From Rhodobacter sp. (GTDB lineage Bacteria; Pseudomonadota; Alphaproteobacteria; Rhodobacterales; Rhodobacteraceae), in NCBI GenBank assembly GCA_020250175.1, contig JADCEN010000011.1, positions 1 through 64,000 on the forward strand: 64,000 nucleotides of DNA, written 5' to 3'. The notes under the pieces are model-generated. The model was not told where the DNA came from and did no database searches. It worked only from the letters and a program-made list of their open reading frames with translations. Within the stretch, counting starts at the first letter, position 1. Every line of letters starts with the position of its first letter. Shown here one piece after another: positions 38,280 to 47,770 of the stretch. The position numbers and the translations under genes are program-made.

Positions 38280-39671
38280 TCACTTGATGCGCTTGCGGTA
38301 TACAATGTCGAGCCAGACGGCCAGAACCAGGGCAATGCCGATCACGATGCGCTGGTACGACCCATCCCCGAACCCGATCAGCACCATCCCGGTTTGCAGC
38401 GATGTCAGGATCAGCGCGCCGATGATCGCGCCGTAAATCGTGCCCACACCCCCGGCCAGCGAGGTGCCGCCCACCACGGCGGCTGCGATGACGTAAAGCT
38501 CGTCAAGATTGCCCATCGCATTGGTCGCACTGTTCTGCCGGGCAGAACCGATCACGGCGGCGATCCCGGCCAGCCCGCCCATCAGGGCGAAAATCTTCAC
38601 CGTCATGGCACGGGTGTTGATGCCCGAAAGCGAGGCCGCTTCGGGGTTGCCGCCGATGGCAAAGACATAGCGGCCGAACCGGGTTTGCGTCATCAGGATC
38701 GTCATGAAGATGGCCACGGCGATCATGATCAGAACCGGATAGGCAAAGCCGTGGCCGAAGGTGGCGCAGACGCCGGTGTTGATCGTGTCATTCGACGCGG
38801 CGCAGGCGGGCGGTTCCTGCCCAAGCGCGGCGTAGTATTTGGTGATGTTGCCGCGCGGCCAGATGTAGGAGTTGACGACGGCGGTTGCCCCGATGATGAC
38901 CGTGCAGACCAGAGCGATGACGAATGTTTCGGCCCAGACCGGGCGCATGGCAAACCCGTGCCGCCTGCGCGCCTTGCGGGCGTTGACGAAGGCGAGGACG
39001 ACAAAGACGCAGGCAATAACGGCAAAAATCCAGCTGCCGGTCGTGCCGAGCGACCCGAACGATCCGCCGCCGATCAGGGAAAAGGTATCATCCAGCGGGG
39101 CGATCGTCTTGCCGCCGGCGACCAGAAACGCGGCACCGCGCCAGACCAGCAGACCGCCAAGCGTGACGATGAAGGAAGGAATGCCAAGAAAGGCGATCAG
39201 CACACCCTGGAAGGCGCCGATCAGCGTGCCCATCGCAATGCCGAAGATGACCGTGATGATCCAGATCGACGGGTGGCCCATGCCAAGGGCGGGGGCCAGC
39301 CATTCCACCTGCAACAGCCCCATGTACATCCCGACCATCCCCATGATCGAGCCGACGGACAGGTCGATGTTCCGGGTGATGATGACCAGAACCATCCCCG
39401 TCGCCATGATACCGATATAGGATGTCTGGACCGAAAGGTTCCAAAGGTTGCGCGGCGTGATAAAGCCGTTCGCATCCAACTGAGCCGCGCCAAGAAGCAT
39501 GCTTGGCCTGCCAAGAACAAGGGTCGAATAAGCCTCGAAAGCCAGCCAGATCAGGGCAAGGGCACCGACCATTCCCAACAGCCGCGGGTCAATCTCGGTC
39601 GCGCGCAGGAACCGGGTGACAGGACCCTCTTCGGCACCGGGGGCCTGGGGGCGATGGGTTGGTTCGGTCAT
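38280..39671 (-). CDS. xylH: sugar ABC transporter permease (xylose, XylH-like)
   Basis: A 463-residue inner-membrane protein of the BPD-transporter-2 (ribose/xylose) family with roughly ten to twelve helices. The segment [19 protein letters not shown] is the conserved family stretch near residue 95, and [17 protein letters not shown] lies near the C-terminus. It is longer than typical ribose permeases, as expected of XylH. Encoded between the binding protein and the ATPase. Confidence 0.9.
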   Translation of the reverse strand: MTEPTHRPQAPGAEEGPVTRFLRATEIDPRLLGMVGALALIWLAFEAYSTLVLGRPSMLLGAAQLDANGFITPRNLWNLSVQTSYIGIMATGMVLVIITRNIDLSVGSIMGMVGMYMGLLQVEWLAPALGMGHPSIWIITVIFGIAMGTLIGAFQGVLIAFLGIPSFIVTLGGLLVWRGAAFLVAGGKTIAPLDDTFSLIGGGSFGSLGTTGSWIFAVIACVFVVLAFVNARKARRRHGFAMRPVWAETFVIALVCTVIIGATAVVNSYIWPRGNITKYYAALGQEPPACAASNDTINTGVCATFGHGFAYPVLIMIAVAIFMTILMTQTRFGRYVFAIGGNPEAASLSGINTRAMTVKIFALMGGLAGIAAVIGSARQNSATNAMGNLDELYVIAAAVVGGTSLAGGVGTIYGAIIGALILTSLQTGMVLIGFGDGSYQRIVIGIALVLAVWLDIVYRKRIK

Positions 39672-39754
39672 GTCTCGTCCATGAAGCTGGAAGCTGCGGC
39701 AAACCGGTAAGGACGCAGGGGCACGGGCCTTGCCGTCCCCCGGGAAGAAGAAGG

Positions 39755-39778
39755 GCGCCGACCCCGCAGGATCGGCGC
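39755..39778 (-). promoter_or_regulatory. hairpin between xylF and xylH
   Basis: GCGCCGA / TCGGCGC forms a 7-base stem with a 10-base loop in the 126-base gap between the binding-protein stop and the permease start. Such structures often stabilise the binding-protein part of a transporter mRNA. Confidence 0.5.
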
Positions 39779-39797
39779 TCGGCGGGCGGTCAGGCGA

Positions 39798-40823
39798 TTA
39801 TTCGCAGCCCTTCACGCCGGCAACAGCGCCTTCACAGGCCTGCTCCTTGGTGATGTGGCCGGCTTCGATCGCCAGAACCACGGTGTCCTTGGTGATCGCG
39901 GTCGGGTCCAGCAGGATCGCGTTCATTTCGACCCCTCTCTCACCGCCGGAGAAGATCGTCGCACCGGGGATCGAATCCAGCGCGGCCCCGTCAGCCAGCG
40001 CCGAGGCGATTTCACCGGCGGCCTTGCCCAGTTGGCGCGCGTCTTTCCACACCGAAACAGTCTGGTTGCCGCGGGCCACGCGGTTGATCGCGGCAAGATC
40101 GCCATCCTGACCACCCAGCGGAACATTCAGACCCTGCGCTGCCAACGCAGCGGCTGCGCCGCCTGCCATGCCGTCATTCTGGGCCAGAACAGCATCGACC
40201 GCGTTGTTGTTGGCGGTCAGGATCTGCTCCATGTTCTTTTGGGCGTTCTCGGGCTTCCAGCCGTCCGAATTGGCTTCGCCGACGATCACGATATCGCCCG
40301 AAGCAACGGCAGCGCCGATCACTTCTTCCATGCCCTGACGCAGGAAACCCACGTTCGGGTCGCCCGGGTCACCCTTGATGATGGCATAGTTGCCCTTCGG
40401 CGCGGCGGCGAACACGTTTTCGGCAATGATGCGGCCCACGCCGACGTTGTCGAAGGTCAGATAGAAGGTGCGGTTGTCTTCGATCAGACGGTCATAGCCA
40501 ACGACCGGAATCCCTTCGGCAGCGGCCTTGTCAACGGCCGGCCCGATGGCGTCCTTGTCCCAGGCGTTGATGATCAGCGCGTTAACGCCCTGTGCGATCA
40601 GCGCGTCGATGTCGGACAGCTGCTTTTCCGCCGAAGACTGCGCGTCGGCCGAGATGTATTCGTTGCCGGCCGCTTCGATAGCCGCCTTCATGGCCGCTTC
40701 GTCGATCTTCCAGCGCTCTTCCTGAAACTGCGCCCAGGAAACGCCGATCTTTTTTCCTTCGGCCAGAGCGGCCGACGAAAAGCCGGTCACTGCCAGCACG
40801 GCGACGAGAATCGCGTTACGCAT
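39798..40823 (-). CDS. xylF: periplasmic xylose-binding protein
   Basis: A 341-residue substrate-binding protein. A signal peptide ends near A-A-L-A. The fold is of the ribose/xylose periplasmic type (K-K-I-G-V-S-W...D-A-Q-S-S-A-E-K-Q-L-S-D-I-D-A-L-I). Neighbouring xylA and xylB make D-xylose the likely ligand. The ATG at 40823 has GGGGGAA upstream; a longer frame lacks a signal peptide. First gene of the operon. Confidence 0.9.
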   Translation of the reverse strand: MRNAILVAVLAVTGFSSAALAEGKKIGVSWAQFQEERWKIDEAAMKAAIEAAGNEYISADAQSSAEKQLSDIDALIAQGVNALIINAWDKDAIGPAVDKAAAEGIPVVGYDRLIEDNRTFYLTFDNVGVGRIIAENVFAAAPKGNYAIIKGDPGDPNVGFLRQGMEEVIGAAVASGDIVIVGEANSDGWKPENAQKNMEQILTANNNAVDAVLAQNDGMAGGAAAALAAQGLNVPLGGQDGDLAAINRVARGNQTVSVWKDARQLGKAAGEIASALADGAALDSIPGATIFSGGERGVEMNAILLDPTAITKDTVVLAIEAGHITKEQACEGAVAGVKGCE

Positions 40824-40862
40824 TGGTATTCCCCCTATGGATGCGGCCAGCGAATGGCCGGT

Positions 40863-40878
40863 CCGACGGATTCGTCGG
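40863..40878. promoter_or_regulatory. palindrome in the xylF-xylR control region
   Basis: CCGACG-GATT-CGTCGG is a perfect inverted repeat 40 bases upstream of the xylF start. It may be a second regulator site or an mRNA leader hairpin. Confidence 0.35.
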
Positions 40879-40881
40879 CAC

Positions 40882-40898
40882 GGCGGCAAATTGCCGCC
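40882..40898. promoter_or_regulatory. candidate XylR operator
   Basis: GGCGGCAA-A-TTGCCGCC is a perfect 17-base palindrome between xylF and the divergent ROK regulator. Placing the -35 hexamer TTGACA at 40916-40911 (minus strand) with a 17-base spacer puts the -10 inside this palindrome, a classical repressor position. Confidence 0.5.
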
Positions 40899-40910
40899 AA
40901 TAATTTCAGT

Positions 40911-40916
40911 TGTCAA
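40911..40916 (-). promoter_or_regulatory. -35 element of the xylose operon promoter
   Basis: TTGACA on the minus strand is a perfect sigma-70 -35 hexamer, about 90 bases upstream of xylF. The matching -10 is weak (CAATTT at 17 bases), which suggests either an activator or a differently placed start. Confidence 0.4.
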
Positions 40917-41036
40917 AATAAAAATACTGGGCAAATCATGGGCTGCCTATCAGAGTGGCCAGTTTTCGCTGCTTTGCAGCAAAGACCGCGCCTTTGAGAA
41001 GTAATCTCGGCGGTCATTAGTTCGGGGGCCGAAAAA

Positions 41037-42308
41037 ATGCGTCTGCACGGTCTGACAGAGGTGGATGGCCGGGCGGGGTGTGGCCCCCGGATCCCGCCCC
41101 TGTCCGATGCGCTGCGCCCGCTGCGGCAGCAGGTGTTCGAACGCGTCCGCGCAGCCGGGCTTATTGCCCGCGTGCAGGTGGCCAAGGAGTTGGGCGTCAG
41201 CCCGGCTTCGGTCACCACCTTGACCTCCGAACTGATCGAGGCGGGACTGATCGAGGAAATCGCCGCCCCGCGCGAGGGCGGCGAGGGGCGGGGGCGCCCG
41301 GCGGTGGCCCTGGGCGTGCGCGCGGCATCTCACTTTGTGGCCGGGCTGAAAGTCTCGGATCAGGACATTTCTGCGGTGATCGTCGACTTCGCCGGCAACC
41401 GCATTGCCGAGCATCACGAAGAACGCAGGCCCGTGGCGCTGACGCCACCCGAAGTCCTGGCGATGATCGAGGCGCTGGTGGACCGGGTTGCGGCGAAGTC
41501 CGGAATGCGCCGCGCTGACCTGTCTGCCGTGGGCATCGGCCTGCCCGGCTATATCGACAGCCCGTCGGGGCGGGTGCTGTGGTCTTCCATCCTGACCGAG
41601 CGGGCAGTACCGCTTTCCGCCCTGGCGGGCGGGCGGCTGGGGCTGCCCGTTCATGTGGACAATGATGCCAACCTTTGTGCCCTGGCAGAACTTTGGTTCG
41701 GGGCGGGGCGCGGGCGCAGTGACTTTGCCGTGGTGACCATCGAGCACGGCCTGGGGATGGGCCTTGTGCTCAACCATCGCATCTATCGCGGGGCGATGGG
41801 GCTGGGAATGGAGCTGGGCCATACCAAGGTACAACTGGACGGTGCCTTGTGCCGCTGCGGTCAGCGCGGCTGCCTGGAGGCCTATGTCGCCGACTATGCG
41901 CTGGCGCGGGAAGCCACCACGGCGCTGAACTGGACGTACAAGGACGGGCAATCGATGCGTGTCCTGCTGGAAAGCCTGTATGACCATGCCAAGGCGGGCA
42001 ACCACGCGGCGCGGTCGATCTTCCGGCGGGCCGGGCGCTATCTGGCCGTGGGACTTGCCAATGTCGTCAACCTGTTCGATCCGGCGCTGATCATCCTCGC
42101 CGGGGCCAGGATGCGATTCGACTATCTGTACGCCGCCGATACCCTGGCCGAGATGGAGGCGCTGGTGCTTGACACCGGTCGCCCGCTGCCCGCCATCGAG
42201 ATTCATGCCTGGGGGGAAATGCTGTGGGCAAGCGGGGCCGCAGCACTGGCGCTGTCTGCGGTGACCGAGGGGCTGCTGGCAGCACCCAGAGAGATCGCGG
42301 CACAATAG
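41037..42308 (+). CDS. xylR: ROK-family xylose regulator
   Basis: A 423-residue repressor. The N-terminal winged helix (about residues 30-85: V-A-K-E-L-G-V-S-P-A-S-V-T-T-L-T) precedes a ROK sugar-kinase-like domain. The zinc motif C-R-C-G-Q-R-G-C-L-E-A-Y is intact near residue 280, and H-V-D-N-D-A-N-L-C is typical. It is divergent from the xylose operon and probably represses it until xylose binds. The first 25 residues are not conserved in type, so the start may lie slightly downstream. Confidence 0.85.
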   Translation: MRLHGLTEVDGRAGCGPRIPPLSDALRPLRQQVFERVRAAGLIARVQVAKELGVSPASVTTLTSELIEAGLIEEIAAPREGGEGRGRPAVALGVRAASHFVAGLKVSDQDISAVIVDFAGNRIAEHHEERRPVALTPPEVLAMIEALVDRVAAKSGMRRADLSAVGIGLPGYIDSPSGRVLWSSILTERAVPLSALAGGRLGLPVHVDNDANLCALAELWFGAGRGRSDFAVVTIEHGLGMGLVLNHRIYRGAMGLGMELGHTKVQLDGALCRCGQRGCLEAYVADYALAREATTALNWTYKDGQSMRVLLESLYDHAKAGNHAARSIFRRAGRYLAVGLANVVNLFDPALIILAGARMRFDYLYAADTLAEMEALVLDTGRPLPAIEIHAWGEMLWASGAAALALSAVTEGLLAAPREIAAQ

Positions 42309-42434
42309 CCGCACCCCCCGTTGTCTGCGGTACACTGCGGGCCGGTCCTGCCCGACAGCAGCTTTGCCGGACCGGAACGCATTGCCCTGCGAATCGGGGC
42401 GTGCCATGGTCGCAGCGCGCGCGGGGAGGGCTGA

Positions 42435-44258
42435 TTGGCATTTCGTTCGGAGAAGGGTCGCCTGTTTGCCGCCGCCGCATGCCTCGCCGGTCTGCTGGCT
42501 GGTCCGGCATCGGCTGCGGACGAGATCCGCTTCCTGACCCCCGGGGCGTCGGCCGACCTGCAGTCAGCCCTGCGCGCCGCGTCGCCTTTGCTTCTGGCCC
42601 AGCGCGAAGACCGGTCGGACGCGCAGGATCTTTTCGCAGCCGCACGGGCAGAATACTCGGCCCTTCTTGCCGCGCTGTACGCCCGCGCCTTCTATTCCCC
42701 GGTGATAACGGTTTCAATCGATGGCCGCGAGGCTGCAAGCATCGCGCCGCTGGATGCGCCCGCGACGATCCGGCAGATCATCGTCACCGTGCAGCCTGGC
42801 CCGGACTTTGCCTTTTCGCAGGCCCGGATTGCCCCGCTTGCCGAAGGTACCAGGCTGCCGGCCGATTTCGCCATCGGCAAGCCAGCGGCAACGGGCGTGA
42901 TCCGCGATGCCGCAAAGGCCGCTGTCGAGGGCTGGCGCACCGTTGGCCACGCCAAGGCGGCGGTGGGCAGCCAGGACCTGGTTGTCGATCACAAAGCAAG
43001 AACGCTTGCCGCGTCACTGGGGATGCAGCCGGGGCCGCGCCTGCGGTTCGGAAGCTTCAGCATTCAGGGGCAAGAGCGGATGCGCGAAGACCGCATCCGC
43101 GCGATTGCCGGCTTTCCCGAGGGCGCGGTCTTCGATCCGGCGGCCCTGCGGCGCAGCGCCGACCGGCTGCGGCGGACTGGCGTGTTCCGGTCTGTCAGCC
43201 TTGCCGAAGCCGAAAACCCCGGCCCCGACGGCACGCTGGATGTCAGCACGACACTGGTCGAGGATCTGCCGCGGCGTTTTGGCGCGGGTGGAGAAATCTC
43301 GACACTGGATGGTCTGGATGTGACGGCCTTCTGGATGCACCGCAACCTGTTTGGCGGGGCAGAACGGCTGCGCTTTGATCTGGCCGTCGAAAACATCGGC
43401 TCGACCAACAACGGGACCGATTACATCCTTGGTGCCACGCTGGAACGCCCCGCCACCTTTACCCCCGATACGCTGCTGGGCATCGGGGCAACGGCACAGC
43501 GGCTGGACGAGGAAAACCAGACAATCGATCTGGCCACGCTGGGCATTACTGCCACGCAATTCGTCAGCGACCGCCTGACGCTGCGCGGCGGGCTTCAGGT
43601 GCGGGGCCAGCGGGTAACGGACCTGACCGGGGATTTCACCTTCTACAACCTGGCCCTGCCGCTGGGCGCGACTTATGACGGGCGCAATGACAAGTTCAGC
43701 GCAACGAAGGGCTATTTCGTTGCCGCCGAGCTGACGCCTTTCCTTGGGTGGGACGGCACCGGGTCCGGCGGGCGTCTGACGCTGGACGGCCGCGCCTACA
43801 GGGGCTTTGGGACCGGGCGGCCCATCGTCCTTGCCGGGCGGGTGCAGGTGGGGTCGGTCTTTGGCCCCGCGCTGGAAGACACACCGCGCGACTATCTGTT
43901 CTATTCAGGCGGGGCGGGAACGGTGCGGGGGCATCCCTTTCAGTCTTTGGGCGTTTACGTGATCTCGCCCGATCAGCTGACCGGTGGCACGAGGTTTGTG
44001 GCACTGTCCGGCGAAATCCGCGCCCCGGTCACCGAACGGATCGGGGTTGTGGGGTTTTACGATGTGGGCAGTGTCGGCGTGACGGATTTCATCGACGATC
44101 CCCAGGGCGGCTGGCAGGCCGGTGCGGGCATCGGATTTCGCTATGCCACGGCTTTCGGACCGATCCGGGTGGACATCGCCACCCCGATCCAGGGCAGCCC
44201 CGGCCAGAATACGGACGGTGGCATCCAGCTTTACGTCGGCATAGGGCAATCCTTCTGA
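42435..44258 (+). CDS. tamA: outer-membrane assembly protein TamA (Omp85 family)
   Basis: A 607-residue Omp85 protein. A signal peptide ends near P-A-S-A. POTRA repeats occupy about residues 30-265, and the C-terminal 16-strand barrel (G-A-G-G-E-I-S-T-L-D-G-L onward) ends in Q-S-F. Translation starts at TTG, supported by GGGAGGG at the right distance and the signal peptide that follows. It inserts some outer-membrane proteins together with TamB, whose gene overlaps its stop (TGATG). Confidence 0.92.
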   Translation: MAFRSEKGRLFAAAACLAGLLAGPASAADEIRFLTPGASADLQSALRAASPLLLAQREDRSDAQDLFAAARAEYSALLAALYARAFYSPVITVSIDGREAASIAPLDAPATIRQIIVTVQPGPDFAFSQARIAPLAEGTRLPADFAIGKPAATGVIRDAAKAAVEGWRTVGHAKAAVGSQDLVVDHKARTLAASLGMQPGPRLRFGSFSIQGQERMREDRIRAIAGFPEGAVFDPAALRRSADRLRRTGVFRSVSLAEAENPGPDGTLDVSTTLVEDLPRRFGAGGEISTLDGLDVTAFWMHRNLFGGAERLRFDLAVENIGSTNNGTDYILGATLERPATFTPDTLLGIGATAQRLDEENQTIDLATLGITATQFVSDRLTLRGGLQVRGQRVTDLTGDFTFYNLALPLGATYDGRNDKFSATKGYFVAAELTPFLGWDGTGSGGRLTLDGRAYRGFGTGRPIVLAGRVQVGSVFGPALEDTPRDYLFYSGGAGTVRGHPFQSLGVYVISPDQLTGGTRFVALSGEIRAPVTERIGVVGFYDVGSVGVTDFIDDPQGGWQAGAGIGFRYATAFGPIRVDIATPIQGSPGQNTDGGIQLYVGIGQSF

Positions 44259-47200
44259 TGCGGCGCTTTGTGATCCTGGCGGTGATGCTTCTGGCCGGCC
44301 CGGCGCTGGCGCAGGATGATCCGGGCTTTCTGGCGCGGTTCCTGCAGGACAGGCTTTCGGGTGCCGGCCGGACGGTGCAGATCAGCGGGTTCCAGGGGGC
44401 GCTGTCATCGCGCGCGACAATCCGCGAGTTGACCATCGCCGACGGGGAAGGCATCTGGCTGACGCTGCGGGGCGTGACGCTGGACTGGAACCGGGCGGCT
44501 GTGCTGCGCGGCGAATTTTCGGTGAATGAACTCAGCGCCAGTGAAATTGTGGTGGCCCGCCCGCCACAGGCGGGGGACTCCCTGCCCTCGCCCGAAGCCA
44601 GGGGGTTTTCCCTGCCGGAACTGCCGGTTTCGGTGAACATCGGCCGCGTCGCCGCCGGACGGGTCACGCTGGGTGCGGCGGTGCTGGGCCAGCCGCTGGA
44701 AGCCACGCTTGAGGCATCGCTGCGTCTGGCGAGCGGCGAAGGGCAGGCGGCGCTTTCCCTGATCCGAACCGATGACGGGCCGAAAGGCCAGTTGACCCTG
44801 GACGCGGGCTATTCCAACACCACCCGCGTCCTGGCGCTAGACCTGTCCGCCATTGAAGATGCCGGCGGAATAGCAGCCACAAAGCTGGGCCTGCCGGGTG
44901 CGCCGCAAACGGAGCTGTCCGTGAAGGGGCAGGGGATCATCGACTCGTTCACGGCAGAGATCCGGCTGGCAACCGATGCGGTGGACCGGCTGGCGGGGCG
45001 CGTCGCCCTTTCAGTGGCGGATGATGGAACCCGGGGGTTTACGGCAACACTGGCGGGAAATCCTGCGCCTTTGTTCCTGCCCGAACATGCGGAGTTCTTC
45101 GGAACCGACGTGCGCCTGGACGCGACCGGGCAACGCAGCCCGTCCGGTGCCCTGGACCTGAGCCGCCTGTCGGTCCGGACCGAAGCGCTGTCGCTGGACG
45201 GAACGCTGGCGCTGGCACCCGGCGGCTTGCCGGTGCGCTTTGCGCTGACGGGGCGCGTCGCCCATGCGGCGGGTACGCCCGTGCTGTTGCCGCTGTCGGG
45301 GCCGGAAACCTATGTGACCGAGGCCGAGATCACCCTGGACTATGACGCGGCGCAGGACGAAGGCTGGCGCGGCAGTGCCAGCCTTCAGGGCCTGAGCCAC
45401 CCCGGTCTGGCCGTGGACCGCGCCCTGATCACCGGGTCCGGGCGGATCGGAACCGGGCCGCAGGGCAAGGTGGTGGGGGCCACTTTGCGCCTGGCGGCGG
45501 CAGGGCTGCGTCCGGCTGACCCCGCGCTGGCGCAGGCGTTGGGCGATGCAACCACGGGGAAGATCAAGCTGTCCTGGCTGCAAGGCCAGCCGCTGAACCT
45601 GTCACAGCTTATGCTGGCCGGATCGGGCTACACCATCGACGCGCGGGGCAAGATCACCGGGCTTGCCACGGGGCTGGGCCTTGATGGCACTCTGCAGGCA
45701 GAGACACGCGACCTGTCGCGCTTTTCCGGCCTTGCCGCGCGGCCGCTTGGCGGCGCTGCGGCGCTGCGGATTTCGGGCAAGGGCAGCCTTCTGGGCGGCG
45801 ACTTCGACCTGACGGGCGAGGTTGGCGGGACAGACATGACACTCGGTCAGCCCGAGGTGGACGACCTGCTGCAGGGCCAGACCCGGATCGGCTTTTCGGT
45901 GGCGCGGTCCGGGGCGGGAACCGAAATCCGGGCGCTGGACCTGACGGCGGCGACCCTGGCCGTCAATGCCAGCGGCTGGCTGCGCAGCACGGGCAGCGAC
46001 ATTGCGGCGAATCTGCGCTTTGACGATCTTCGCGCGCTGGGGCCTGCGTATCGCGGCGCGCTCAGCGGGCAGGCGCGGGTGACCGGTACGGCAGGGAATG
46101 GTGACCTGACCCTGAACGCGACCGGCAGCAACCTTGCCATCGGGCAGGCGCAGGCCGACCGGATGCTTGCGGGCAACAGTGTGCTGGCGCTGTCCCTGCA
46201 GACAGAAGACGGCGCATTGCGGATTGACCGGGCCGACCTGACGAACCCGCAACTGTCGGTCAAGGCAACCGGACAGGCGGCGAACGGCAGGCGGCAGATA
46301 GACCTTTCGGCCCGGCTGACCGATCTTGGGCTGTTCGTGCCCGAGTTTCCCGGCGCGCTGACCATGGCAGGCAGCGCGCGGGACGACGGTGCCGGTTATG
46401 TCCTTGACCTGCGCGGCACGGGGCCGGGGCAGATTGCCGCCGACGTGAACGGGCGGGTGGTGCCAGGCACGGCGCGGGCGGATATCACCGTCACCGGCAC
46501 AGCCCAGGCCGCACTCGCCAATCCCTTTGTTCAGCCGAACAGCATCAACGGACCGCTCCGGTTCAACCTGCGCCTGAACGGGCCCCTCGCGCTGCGGTCC
46601 TTGTCAGGGACGGTGGCGCTTGCCAACGGCAGGGTCGCCGCCCCGGTTCTGGGGCTTGCGCTGCAGGGGGTCACTGGCCAGGCCGCGCTGGCCGACGGCA
46701 CGGCGACCGTGACCGCCGACGCGGGCGTGGTCGCGGGCGGCAGCATCGGGCTGCGCGGCACGGTCGGGCTGACCCCGCCGTTCCCCGGCGACCTGACTGT
46801 GACACCGCGCGACATGGTGCTGCGCGACCCGGATCTGTTCGAGACGCGGGTCAATGGCGCGGTCCGGGTTGCCGGGCCGCTGACCGGGGGGGCACGCATA
46901 TCAGGATCGCTGACCCTGCCGGAAACCGAGATTCGCGTACCGTCCACCGACATCACGGCAGCCGGTGCCATTCCAGACATCACGCACCGCAACGAACCTG
47001 CCGCCGTCCGGGCAACCCGGGCGCGGGCCGGCCTGCTGGACCGCGAGGCGCGGACGCGCAAAGACCTGTCGCGCCCCTATGGTCTTGACCTGACGATCAG
47101 CGCGCCAAACCGGGTGTTCATCCGGGGCCGGGGGCTTGACGCCGAACTGGGCGGCACCCTGCGGCTTGAAGGTACCACGGAAGCCGTGGTTCCCAGTGGC

Positions 47201-47770
47201 GGGATCGACCTGATCCGCGGTCGCCTTGATATCCTGGGTCGGCGGCTTGATCTGACAGAAGGATCAATCCGGCTGGAAGGCAGCCTTGACCCGCGCCTTC
47301 GGGTTGTGGCCACCAATTCAGGCGATGGGGTGACAAGTTCCGTCATTCTGGATGGCAGCATCAGCGAGCCGGAGATCAGCTTTGCCTCCAGCCCGCAGTT
47401 GCCGGAAGAAGAGGTTCTGGCACATCTGCTGTTCGGCCGGCGATTGACCTCGCTGTCGCCGCTTCAGGCCGCCCAGCTTGCCAATGCGGTCGCCACGCTG
47501 GCGGGACGCGGGGGCGAAGGCATCATCGGCAAGCTGCGCCGGAACTTCGGGCTGAGCGACTTTGATCTGATATCCGACAACAGCGGCGCCACATCGCTTC
47601 GGCTTGGGCGCTATGTGGCGAAAAACATCTATACCGAGGTGATCGTCGGCTCCGAGGGAACAAGCCAGTTGAACCTGAACCTTGAAGTGCGCCCGGGCGT
47701 GACCCTGCGCGGATCGGCAGATTCCAGCGGCGACACCGGCATCGGGGTTTTTGTGGAACGGGATTACTGA
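44258..47770 (+). CDS. tamB: translocation/assembly module protein TamB
   Basis: An 1170-residue protein anchored at its N-terminus (M-R-R-F-V-I-L-A-V-M-L-L-A-G) and spanning the periplasm. It consists of long beta-taco repeats rich in G, L and T, and ends in the DUF490 domain (about the last 350 residues) with the conserved V-P-S-G-G-I-D-L-I-R-G-R-L-D and L-L-F-G-R segments. The start is the ATG sharing its first base with the tamA stop. TamB-like proteins are now linked to phospholipid transport as well as barrel assembly. The 3' end overlaps the converging YihY gene. Confidence 0.93.
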   Translation: MRRFVILAVMLLAGPALAQDDPGFLARFLQDRLSGAGRTVQISGFQGALSSRATIRELTIADGEGIWLTLRGVTLDWNRAAVLRGEFSVNELSASEIVVARPPQAGDSLPSPEARGFSLPELPVSVNIGRVAAGRVTLGAAVLGQPLEATLEASLRLASGEGQAALSLIRTDDGPKGQLTLDAGYSNTTRVLALDLSAIEDAGGIAATKLGLPGAPQTELSVKGQGIIDSFTAEIRLATDAVDRLAGRVALSVADDGTRGFTATLAGNPAPLFLPEHAEFFGTDVRLDATGQRSPSGALDLSRLSVRTEALSLDGTLALAPGGLPVRFALTGRVAHAAGTPVLLPLSGPETYVTEAEITLDYDAAQDEGWRGSASLQGLSHPGLAVDRALITGSGRIGTGPQGKVVGATLRLAAAGLRPADPALAQALGDATTGKIKLSWLQGQPLNLSQLMLAGSGYTIDARGKITGLATGLGLDGTLQAETRDLSRFSGLAARPLGGAAALRISGKGSLLGGDFDLTGEVGGTDMTLGQPEVDDLLQGQTRIGFSVARSGAGTEIRALDLTAATLAVNASGWLRSTGSDIAANLRFDDLRALGPAYRGALSGQARVTGTAGNGDLTLNATGSNLAIGQAQADRMLAGNSVLALSLQTEDGALRIDRADLTNPQLSVKATGQAANGRRQIDLSARLTDLGLFVPEFPGALTMAGSARDDGAGYVLDLRGTGPGQIAADVNGRVVPGTARADITVTGTAQAALANPFVQPNSINGPLRFNLRLNGPLALRSLSGTVALANGRVAAPVLGLALQGVTGQAALADGTATVTADAGVVAGGSIGLRGTVGLTPPFPGDLTVTPRDMVLRDPDLFETRVNGAVRVAGPLTGGARISGSLTLPETEIRVPSTDITAAGAIPDITHRNEPAAVRATRARAGLLDREARTRKDLSRPYGLDLTISAPNRVFIRGRGLDAELGGTLRLEGTTEAVVPSGGIDLIRGRLDILGRRLDLTEGSIRLEGSLDPRLRVVATNSGDGVTSSVILDGSISEPEISFASSPQLPEEEVLAHLLFGRRLTSLSPLQAAQLANAVATLAGRGGEGIIGKLRRNFGLSDFDLISDNSGATSLRLGRYVAKNIYTEVIVGSEGTSQLNLNLEVRPGVTLRGSADSSGDTGIGVFVERDY

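Noticed and set aside
38196-39710. 504-codon open frame opposite the xylose permease gene
   Set aside because: Composition is Asp/Arg/His-rich antisense; no recognisable fold or start signal, and the permease on the other strand is clear.
42309-42434. Possible terminator hairpin (CCGGTCC / GGACCGG) after xylR
   Set aside because: The 7-base stem closes a 20-base loop and has no T-run, so it is too weak to list.
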